In this document: positions 1 to 8,100 of the stretch, piece by piece
Layout: every line of letters starts with the position of its first letter
Numbering within the stretch: position 1 is the first letter of the stretch
From: Candolleomyces eurysporus
Taxonomy: Eukaryota; Basidiomycota; Agaricomycetes; Agaricales; Psathyrellaceae
DNA length: 14,898 nt
Assembly: GCA_027579435.1 (NCBI GenBank)
Contig: JANBPK010001707.1
Span: 1-14,898 of the forward strand
Direction: 5' to 3'
Notes under the pieces: generated by a model
The model's input: only the letters and a program-made list of their open reading frames with translations
Told to the model about the DNA's origin: nothing
The model's database searches: none
Program-made: the position numbers and the translations under genes

Positions 1-1173
1 TTGCGATTTTTAGAGCGGGCAGCGGGCTTGGGCGTGGGCGTCTTGGGCGTCCTTCGTGAAGCAGGTTCCTCATCCTCCTCGTTGTCGATGATAGGAGCTG
101 AAGAAACCTTTCGGCCTTTGCGCTTGGCGGTCCACTTGTGAAGGAGGGGCGGATCTTCGGGAGGCGAGGAGACCAACTGGTCGACATCGTCGTCGTCCAA
201 GGCAACCAAGGAAGGGTCGACAGCGGGGGCCTCTTGGTCCGAGTCTTCTTCTTCTTCTTCTGCTTCTTCTTCTTCTTCTTCCGACTCGACTTCGGACGCG
301 ACCACGGACTTGGCTCGTTGCTTCCCACGCGCGACAGAAGACTTGGAAGGGGGAGGAGAAGCTTGTCGTTTGTTACGAGACCGGAGGGAACGAGAGGCAT
401 CCGGAGAGCCGGTACGGGGGCGTTTAGTCTGTAAAAGAGTTAGTAAACAAGTTCACAAAGTGACGGGACCAAAAGAGCGCACTTTAGGGAGCGGTTCTCT
501 CTTCTCTACTTTGACTGGAATGGGGGAACTATCAGCCCGACTGCGCTTCTTGGAGACGACCTTAGGCGCTTCGGGAACGGTTTTAACTTGTTTGGATGAA
601 GAAGATTTAGCTAGACAAAGGTCAAAGATGGGAGCGTCAGCTTCATGAAGCCACCGAGAAGTAGGGAGGCCGGATAAAGTAAAAACTCGCGAACCCTGAG
701 GAACTTTCTTAACGGGCCTGGGCATGACCTTTCGCGGTTTCGTGGCCTCCTCCTTGAGCTTCAGGTGCGCCTTGAGGTTTGGTGGAACAGTAGAGAGTTC
801 AGGAAGCACTTCAGGAGGAGTGGGGTTCAAGCGGTTAAGAATCGCCATGACATCGGGAGGTTGAACGGCGACGGCGGGAAAGTAGTTCTTGGAGAGAACG
901 TAGCCAACCCAAGAACATAAGGCTTGGGCGGCCGGATATTCGAGGATCTCGTCGGCTTTGGAGCTGTGCATCCATACCTAAAAGAAGAGAAGGGGGTGGA
1001 TGAGACTAAGGAGGAAACACGGGCAGAGAAAAGGGACGTACCACGAGCTGAAGCACTTGAGTGATGAAGAGGCCGGGGCTCATGAGCTCTTCAGGAGGCT
1101 CTCCCGCGACCCACACCTTGATTGGCTCCATGATCGCGTGGAAATGCGCGTAAATATCAGCGGGTTTAGGCAT
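1..1173 (-). CDS. Uncharacterised charged protein, 5' part (three exons, runs off left edge)
   Basis: Three exons join in phase: 1173-1042 (44 codons from the ATG, MPKPADIY...), 977-483 (165 codons) and 428-1 (142 codons, open to the edge). The introns are 1041-978 (64 nt, GTACGT...TTTTAG) and 482-429 (54 nt, GTGCGC...TTACAG, with a CTAAC branch-like site). Both are phase 0 and are needed to avoid stops. Residues 1 to about 100 look like a compact helical domain (EPIKVWVAGEPPEEL, then YPAAQALCSWVGYVL). The rest looks disordered: a Pro/Lys-rich stretch, basic patches (KKRSR, KRPRTGSP, RSRNKRQ), an acidic run E6-A-E5 at residues 259-270, and KTPTPK near the edge. Alternating basic and acidic tracts suggest a nuclear or nucleic-acid-associated protein, but this is inference. 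No family is recognised. It could be a transposon accessory or gag-like protein. Coding status is fairly sure, function unknown. Confidence 0.7.
245..280 (-). repeat. GAA-type triplet tract coding the acidic run
   Basis: On the minus strand this stretch is a run of GAA codons interrupted by one GCA, giving six Glu, one Ala and five Glu. It lies in frame in exon 3 of the left-edge gene and is a likely site of slippage and length variation. Confidence 0.85.
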
Positions 1174-1603
1174 AGTGAAGGAGAGAAGTGGGAGAAAGGG
1201 AAGGAAGAAAAATTTTCGAACCCCGGTGCCACGGTGGCCTCTTAAAAGTGGCTGAAGGCAGGACGAGAGCTTGAAAAGAAGTCTCATGACAAAGACATTC
1301 AGTTNGGGGGACCCCGGTAAAACTGAATAGTTTTAAACTTTCGCGATCGATCGAAAAAGAGCAGTTAGACGTAATAGTAGCAACGGCTAAGTCATTTTGA
1401 TGGCGCCAGGCGCGGTTGCCTTTTAGGGAAGGAAAGCAGCGGAACGATGATCTTCGGCAAGCGGATGCAATAAGAAGACTGTCGGGGCTTAGGCCAATAA
1501 AGAGATGGAAGCGGATCAATGTCAGACTTACTGTTCACTGAGGACAGTGAAGATCTTAAGTCGGGGGGAGATGATGCGCCGCCTGCGCAAACACCCTATA
1601 AAA
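1174..1603. other. Non-coding stretch upstream of the left-edge gene
   Basis: No convincing exon on either strand. It would be the 5' flank of the minus-strand gene that starts at 1173. No TATA-like box was seen close to that start. It contains one N-marked hairpin, listed separately, and a near-match (TTCGCGAT at 1340) to the palindrome that dominates the next 1.2 kb. Confidence 0.5.
1297..1328. repeat. Short perfect-arm hairpin
   Basis: ATTCAGTT (1297-1304) is the exact reverse complement of AACTGAAT (1321-1328). Inside these arms GGGG and CCCC can also pair around a GA turn, with an unpaired GGTAA bulge and an N at 1305. It could be a terminator-like or element-end hairpin. No TTTT run follows it closely. 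Confidence 0.5.
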
Positions 1604-2831
1604 TTCGCGAACTTGCTCTTAATGTTCGTGAACCGACTCGTGCATACAGAAGATCTTCGTGAAGTGGGAAACTATAGAGTTGGAGCTTTCCCTGGTTGCC
1701 AACTAAGCAGACTACCTAGCAAGAGACAAGATAGACGAGTAAGACGGTTCTACAACGGTACTTTAAGTTCGTGAAGACCTTGTGAACGTATCTGAAACAG
1801 CTACAAGTAGAATCAAAGCTACCTGATATGCCTGACCTGGCGAGGGACGATATCAGCGGGAGTCATGCATATTACAAGGGAATTCGCCCTGACATTGCTA
1901 AGCGGAAGTCTTCGTGAAGTAGCCGATGGCTTCGAGAACCTGATTGTCGATCCGCTAAGTCAACAAGCGCTGACCTTACTCTTTTGGGAGGTATCAACAG
2001 TAATTGATTCAGCTTCGGAAGGATCGTCCGATGTTCATGAACCCGAACGGAAAACCGGAAAGCACGACTAAAGCGTATAGGGTCAGCAACCCGAAGCTCA
2101 GTCAGCCTGTCCATAGCCAAGAGAAGGAAAGAGTCAGCAGAGTAGTGAAGCGGTGTGGCTTGGTGGAGCCAAGCACCCAAAAGTCGGATCAATTCGTCGG
2201 ATTAGGTGCGCGAACGGAAGGGCGCGCTCTCCGGAAGCAATCCTCGGTGAATATCCATGCGGACTCGATAACAGCCGCGTCCAGAACAGGTTCGCGAAGC
2301 GCCTGGACTGTGTTCTAAAGTTCGAGACTCAACTCTCGGCCTTCGATACCCTCATATGACCGTGTTTCTTATCTCTCTCTGTCTCTGTCATCTGTTTGTT
2401 TCTCTGTCTGTTTGCCAAACATTAATTACATATATATACGTCTCTGTTTTACTTGTATTAGCATTAGCGGGTAGCTAGCGTTTGTATTTCGCGTCGGGAC
2501 CGTGTTCCCAGGAATCTACGAGAGCCATCTGTTATCGAGAAAAGAGTGTTTAAGTTCGCGAAGTCAATCAGAGTTGTGTCGCTTGCGTTTATCGAATCGT
2601 TCTTGCGTTAAAGTTGCTAGAGACCGTGTTCTCTGTTCGCGAAGTTATCCGTCGTATCTCGAACCCTACCGTGTGTTAGCGAAGTCACTTCGTGAAGCAT
2701 TTCTATCGTTGCTGGTTGAGCCCTNAGCTCCCCCTCGAACTTGCGATCGTACAAGAAGAGTTCTAGAAGCCTCTGTCGACTAGACTTAGANGCTTTTACC
2801 TATACCCCTTGCCCGCCTTTATCTTCACGAA
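1604..2831. repeat. Irregular array of the 8-bp palindrome TTCGYGAA
   Basis: Exact TTCGCGAA starts at 1604, 2291, 2555 and 2636. TTCGTGAA starts at 1625, 1656, 1768, 1911 and 2689, and its reverse complement TTCACGAA at 2824. Related TTCNNGAA sites are TTCGAGAA at 1931 and TTCATGAA at 2034, and there are several 7/8 matches such as TTAGCGAA at 2676. About 0.4 TTCNNGAA sites would be expected by chance in this length, and 12 are seen. Spacing is irregular (about 20 to 380 nt), so this is not a tandem satellite. No other copy was seen right of 2831, and one lies inside the left-edge gene at 53-60. The region holds no convincing gene. The array could be a binding-site block of a mobile element or a regulator. 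Confidence 0.85.
2365..2446 (+). repeat. Pyrimidine-rich simple sequence followed by a TA run
   Basis: CT/GT-rich simple sequence (repeated TCTCTGTCTG-like units) runs to about 2412, followed by a short TATATATA stretch near 2431-2440. It lies inside the palindrome-array region and carries no coding signal. Confidence 0.6.
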
Positions 2832-2837
2832 GGTATT

Positions 2838-2876
2838 TTGGTGTGTTGTGTTGTTGTGGTTGTGTGTGTGTGTTTG
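2838..2876 (+). repeat. GT-rich microsatellite-like tract
   Basis: Imperfect GTGTTGTG units pass into a short pure GT run. It sits just after the last TTCGYGAA-type site. Between it and the inverted repeat (2877-2975) nothing recognisable was seen. Confidence 0.6.
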
Positions 2877-2975
2877 AGTTCTATAGTTTTGTTGGTTAGA
2901 GAGCCCTAGTTCGCTACCTGCACATCAACGTGATCACTGGAGCATGGTAAATAGGTGTACACAAGATTTATAAAT

Positions 2976-3865
2976 AAAGAGAGTCCAGGCCCCAGCTAGA
3001 GAGAGAGATAAAGAGATAAAAAAGAGGGTATTGGATACACCAAGGTGCCGCTGCGCCACTCCTGCGCTCGCACCGTGACTATTAATAGATTCTTGTTGCC
3101 TTTTCTAGTATGCCGAGTGGGATGCCGAAGCTGATCGAGGGTGGTCGGTCTACGGTTATTCCAACCGCCGCCTTGGTGAACCTTTGCTTGAACCGTGTGA
3201 GGAGGAGTTGGACCTCCATCAATTGAATAGATTTATCTTGGCAAGTCCCTTGTGACCGCCCTCCAGGTTATCTCTTTCTGTGACACTGTGGTTTTTCATG
3301 TGTTTGTTCAATGAGCACATCTTAAGCAAATAAGGTGCAAGGAATGCATTTGTTTACAGTTTGTGTTTAATGTGCCTACATTGGACACATATTGAGCAAA
3401 TTTTTAGTGGTGGCAGAAGGGGGCCAGACACATGCAATGCAAATTTGAATTTGCCTAGCTTGAACATCTGTATTGAAGATTGTAGACAAAGTCAACCCTT
3501 GCATTTGGTTTGCTTCAAATGTGCTCTTTGAACCAAACACATCAAAAACCACAGTGTGAACGACTTTCCTTTCAGAGTACTTTTGAGCTCCTTTCTTGTG
3601 CCGCGCCAGCCATCATGCCGTCTGATGTGCCAAAACCTCACTGCACATCTCTTTATGTGCTTAGGGACTCGCCCTACTGCTCTAGCACTGAATATACTCG
3701 ATTAATGTGAGGCCACATGAGAGGGTAGGTACCTTTAGTGCCTAGGAAATCACCTCCATTGCTTTAGCAGTGAAATTGAGCCTTTCAGCTGCAGGGTAGG
3801 CTGTTTGATCTGAAGCAGTGCCAACCAGCTAGCTTACTAAACCCTAATCTCGGGTATATGGCAGG
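2976..3865 (+). repeat. Left arm of a large inverted repeat (contains a MITE)
   Basis: From AAAGAGAGTCCAGG at 2976 to GGTATATGGCAGG at 3865, this arm matches the reverse complement of 4057-4669. Both boundaries are sharp by eye: similarity stops on each side within a few bases. Without the 273-nt insertion at 3284-3556 plus the duplicated TGA, the arm is about 614 nt, against 613 nt on the right. Identity is roughly 85 percent by eye, and most differences are transitions. No open frame of note runs through it, and no known transposon family was recognised. Confidence 0.9.
3281..3559. mobile_element. MITE with CACTG termini and TGA target duplication
   Basis: The element is 3284-3556 (273 nt), flanked by TGA at 3281-3283 and 3557-3559. 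Its ends are CACTGTGGTTTTT (left) and the matching inverted copy at the right. The first 23 bases pair with one mismatch, and weaker complementarity reaches about 68 nt inward (AGCACAT, AAGCAAA and TGCAAGG blocks). It has no coding capacity. The right arm of the surrounding inverted repeat keeps the uninterrupted site with a single TCA (4363-4365; TGA on the other strand), which confirms the boundaries. A CACTG terminus with a 3-bp duplication fits the CMC/CACTA-Chapaev-like group, and that family assignment is inference. Confidence 0.85.
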
Positions 3866-4056
3866 CACACCTCTAAGTTGGCAATCCTCGAGTAGTGTAT
3901 TCCTTAGTTATCCTTCGCACCGCCCAAGTTATCTCAATACTGGAAGGGTTTCGTAGCATAGAGATTAAATAGACATGACCATTAATTGAATTGTGAACGA
4001 TATTCAATAAAATGGGTATTTATTTGCGAAAAAGTGAACACAGTTGTATCAGCACA
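3866..4056. other. Unique spacer between inverted-repeat arms
   Basis: 191 nt with no similarity to the arms and no coding signal. A read-through transcript of both arms would place this segment as the loop of a long hairpin. It is AT-rich in the right half (3960-4030). Confidence 0.7.
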
Positions 4057-4669
4057 CCTGCCATATACCCGAGATTAGGGTTTAGTAGGCCAGCTGGGTG
4101 GCGCTGCTTCAGATTAAACAGCCTACCCTGCAGCTGAAAGACCCAATTTCATTATTAAAGCTAGACAGGTATCTTCCTAGGCACTAAAGGAACCATAACT
4201 CTGGCGCGGCCTCACATCAATCGAGTATATTCAGTGCTAGAGCAGTGGGGCGAGTCCCTAAGCATATAAAGAGATGGCGTGGCAAGGTTTCGGCACATCA
4301 GACGGCATGATGGCTGGCGCGGCATGAGAAAGGAGCTCAATATACTCTGAAAGGAAGGTCATTCACGGAAGAGATAACCCGGAAAGTGGTCACAAGGGCT
4401 TTTGCCAAGATAAAGATACTCAATTGACAGAGGTCCAACTCCTCCTCACGCGGCTTGAGCAAGGGCACACCAAGGTGGCGGTTGGAATAACCGGAAACCA
4501 ACCACCCTCAATCAACTTTGGCATTGCACAGCATACCAGAAAAGGTGAAAGAAATCTATTAATAGTCATGGTGCGAGCGCAGGAGTGGCATGGCGGCACC
4601 TTGGCCTAACCAATACCCTCTTTTTATCTCTTTATCTCTCTCTCTCTAGCTGGGGCCTGGACTCTCTTT
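4057..4669 (-). repeat. Right arm of the large inverted repeat (empty MITE site)
   Basis: This is the reverse complement of the left arm without the MITE, ending in CTCTCTTT at 4669. It keeps the pre-insertion site at 4363-4365. Short open frames inside it (for example around 4424-4609) are fragmentary and do not correspond to conserved frames in the left arm, so they are not called as genes. No clear target-site duplication was found outside 2976 and 4669. Confidence 0.9.
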
Positions 4670-5154
4670 GCATAGTTTTCCCCCCAGAGAATTACTGCTG
4701 TTTTATTTGTGTTTACTTTGTGTTTGCAATTGACTGGTTTTGTGACTTTTATCTTGCACAGCGTGATACTAAGTAAAAGAAAGATCAAAGCTGTAAAGAA
4801 GTAACCTTAGGGTTAACTGTGTGATTATCGAGCACTCTTTGATTACTTGGAACTAGTGTGCACAAGAGAGAGAACTTGTAAATTCTTAATACTCTACACT
4901 ACCCCCAATACTCGCACCCCCGATTTCAGTGCGGCACGACTACGAAAGGTTTATACATACTTCTTACCTTGCACGGCTCGACTTGGAGTTGGTGTTAGGT
5001 GTTAGTTTGTGTGTTAGTAGTCTTGCTGTTCTCAATCTCTTCACCGTCCAGTATATATCTAGCCTTCAAAGCCTATACTGTACAGTATATGGTTCTAGAC
5101 AGTATATAGTATATATAGATAGTAACTAGATGGTTAAATACAGAAAATGTAAAT
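4670..5154. other. Non-coding AT-rich gap before the hAT element
   Basis: No convincing exon. From about 5047 to 5125 the sequence is a cluster of TA-rich inverted and direct repeats: CAGTATAT occurs three times and there is one perfect 16-bp palindrome. It lies just past the 3' end of the hAT reading frame, so part of it may be the 3' terminal region of that element. No terminal inverted repeat could be paired with the other side. Confidence 0.5.
5074..5089. repeat. Perfect 16-bp palindrome TATACTGTACAGTATA
   Basis: All 16 bases are self-complementary. The neighbours CAGTATATATCTAG (5049-5062) and a TAGTATATATAGATAG-like stretch (5107-5122) are also near-inverted copies of one another around it. 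It may be a cruciform or binding site, or a remnant of a transposon end. Confidence 0.6.
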
Positions 5155-8100
5155 CTACTTCTTGAGGGTGAGTAACGAGGCATCCCCATGCTTGACAAGG
5201 GGTTTGGGCTTCAGAATGGGCTTGAAGAGTCCTGTTCTAATCCAGGCCTTGGTAAATCAGGCCTCCTGAATTGTTTCAGCAAGCAGCAAGCTGCATAGAT
5301 CTTGGCAAATCTGGCGGGATTTGGAGAAGATGCGCTCAACTGAAACACTTGTTGCGGGGATAGAAAGGAAATCATGAGCCATGCGAGCGAGTGTTGGAAA
5401 CAACTCCTCATGGATCTAAAGGGAATCAGCTTCAAAGCAATGTAAGAATTGTTGAGATCGCTCACCTTCCACCACTTTAAGCAGGCCCACCCTTCATTTG
5501 AAAATATCTCTTCAGTTCATCCTCAAGCTGTTCTTCGATGGTTTGGGTGGGTTCACTCTCGATGCTGAAGTTGGTGTCGTTGTCGTCGATATCAAGGAGA
5601 CTGCTGGCACTCAAGCTTCAACAAAGCAGAGAGCCTGAGGTTGAGTCTGTCTCTTCCGATGCTGGAGTTCTTTGTGGGGCATCCTCAAGATATCAGTGGG
5701 CCACCTCGCTGACAAGCAGCTCAGCCTTCTCAATAGATTCCCTTTGATTTCTTTCGTGCTGTGCTACAGCCTTCTGGTGCTGCCTAATGATATCCTGATT
5801 TGTCTCCTTCTCGTTGAGAGGTTTTGGTGGTGCCCCAGCAAGATTCTTGAACCATTTTGATCGCATTGAAGGCTGGAGGACTGTGCACAAAATCAGACAC
5901 TAAACAGAATTGGGGCAAAGACAAGAGCTCAAACCTGTAGCAATGACGTAGTACTGATTAGACATTGCCTTTTCTTTGTACTTCGATAACTTGGCATGAC
6001 CAAGGGCAATAGAATTTTGAATAGCAGGTGAGAGGTTCAGATTGGACATCGCACTCTTGAGTCAAGAGAGCAATAAAGTGGGATGACAAGAGGGAGAGTG
6101 GGATAGCTTGACAATGAGATCATGCAAGTGGCTTCAGTAAATGGCTGGCAAGATCTTTAGCAATTAAACATCTAGATAAAGGAGAAAAACACATACCTGC
6201 AATAGATTATGCATGATCCTCAGTCTCTCCCATTCAGCATTGGTAAGGGCAAGTTCACGGTATTCAGGCATGGAATACACCCAGTCATTGATGGCCTAGC
6301 ATTAAAGTCGTCAGCAAAGGAACTTAATTGAAGAAATTCAAGTCATACTGACCTCTTGAAGTAGTAACGCACGGTCAATCATGGCATGAGTTGAGTTCCA
6401 TCGAGTGCGGACATCTCAAACCACTATAAGCACTGCCAGGAGGACTGATGCCTTGTTACCTTGTTGTACACGCTTGTCATCATAGTGTGCTTCAGACACC
6501 TTCCAGAATAGCTTGCAACACTGGGGAGAAGAAGTGATCTTGAGGACAAAGAAATGAAGCTGACCAAACAGGGTGGAATTGGTGGATGTGAGGTAGTGTT
6601 TATGTCATGAGAGCTGTATATGTACCCTTTGCAGCTCCCTAGCTCCTCTCCTTTGCTCAACCTCCTCCAATTCAGCGACCTCATCAATCTCCAAGCCAAG
6701 CGACTTCAACACCTCTGCTAATTCATCTGCAACATCTTTAGCTAAGAGATCATTCTCTCAATTTTCTTCTAGCTCTTCCAGCTCTTTGTCCTGGGCAACA
6801 TTGTAGTGGATAGGTGCGTCCTTGTGGAGAAGATAAGTGTTGCCCTCATCACCTAGGTCTTCACAAGGCTTGGCTTCATTCAGTCCAGCAAGAATCGCCT
6901 GGACAATGAGGTTGATGACATGTGCAAGGCAGTGCATGTGTTGGGCAGGGTGCTCTGGCATGTTGTATAGGGTCAACAGGTATCAAGAAGCCATCCAGAA
7001 AAGAACATCATTAACACTGGCACCATTGGTAACCAAGGCAGAAAAGTGAGAGGAGGTCAGTTGTGCCACCCACCCCATGTCAAGCAGAAAGATGACTTAT
7101 CTTGTTCAGACTTCCCACTTGTCTGGCACCTTCAACAAATGCATGGGCAGCATAGTAGCCTTCGTGCTCCTTGGTCTCAAGTGGCTTAACATCAATGACC
7201 CACTCAATCAGTTCCCACTCCTTGTCAACAAAGGATGCGACAGTCGCTGCAAAAGTGTAGAGCATCTGCTTGTTGGTCCAGGTATCCGTGGCATATGCTA
7301 TTTTTGACTTTACGCTCTGTATTACAATCAGTGCAAGCAAGCCCCGCTGATAAACATCTTTGCTCACCGCTAGTTTTTTTTACCACCTCGGCGTGCAGCT
7401 CCACAAAAATTCTTGCAAGCTCAGACCTTACTTGCATATCACTTGGCAGCATCTGGTTGACTTTTAGGTACTGAAATAGACATTGAAGCATGGGTGCTTT
7501 GCCTAGAGTCATTGTGAGCAGCCGTTTGGATTGATAATTATCAATGACATCTGTATATGTCACTCACCAGTCGTCCATGGAAGGTCTTCGTCAAAGATCT
7601 ATGCAGCAAAGATACATTGAAAGCCATCTGGCGTAACTTTGACCACAGGGTTCAGATGACCCTTCTCAAGAAACTTGGCCATAAACTCTGCACTATGGCG
7701 GTAATTGAACTCGACTGTGCTGGGAAGCGATGCCCGTGCTTCTTTGACCTCCTTGGCCTCGTCGTGGTGTTTCTTTGCTTTGCACTTGCCTATGTGGGTT
7801 GCTAAATTGTTCAACTTTGGGATCTGGGGCTCATTGTCAAATTCTGGTACATGATCTTTTGTCTTTGAGAGAGTTCTTGGGAAAGTGCGAATGCTAGAGA
7901 TGTTGGGCAGATTCAGCAAGGATCTGTAGACGTCCTAAAGGACCAATCATACCATTTACAGTATCTGCAGATGAACTCCCAGTGCTTCCAATCTTCTTTG
8001 TCCTTCACTGGTTTTGCTGGAAACCAATGAATCATGGTCTGATTAGGAGGACCTCGTCGCTTGCGCTGGGGAATTGCCTTGACCTCTTTGACTCTGCATA

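Noticed and set aside
1213..1231. On the minus strand, TGGCACCGGGGTTCGAA resembles an LTR primer-binding site followed by T-loop-like TTCGAA
   Set aside because: In a tRNA the TTCGA loop lies about 16 or more bases from the 3' CCA end, but here it is only about 10 away. No LTR end lies next to it.
1604..2831. TTCNNGAA sites read as heat-shock elements
   Set aside because: Functional heat-shock elements need at least three contiguous alternating GAA/TTC units. Here most sites are isolated pairs and the central GC or GT is nearly fixed, which heat-shock factor does not require.
3281..3559. MITE read as a PIF/Harbinger-type element because of the 3-bp duplication
   Set aside because: Harbinger targets are usually TWA and its termini differ. 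The target here is TGA and the ends are CACTG, which favours a CMC-like origin, though only weakly.
3838..3847. Telomere-like AAACCCTAA at the inner end of the left arm, with its mirror in the right arm near 4075-4084
   Set aside because: Only a single unit occurs in each arm, as part of the arm sequence, with no tandem copies. It is not an interstitial telomere.
4424..4776. Short plus-strand frames in the right arm and beyond
   Set aside because: The matching positions in the left arm do not keep these frames, and the peptides are low in complexity.
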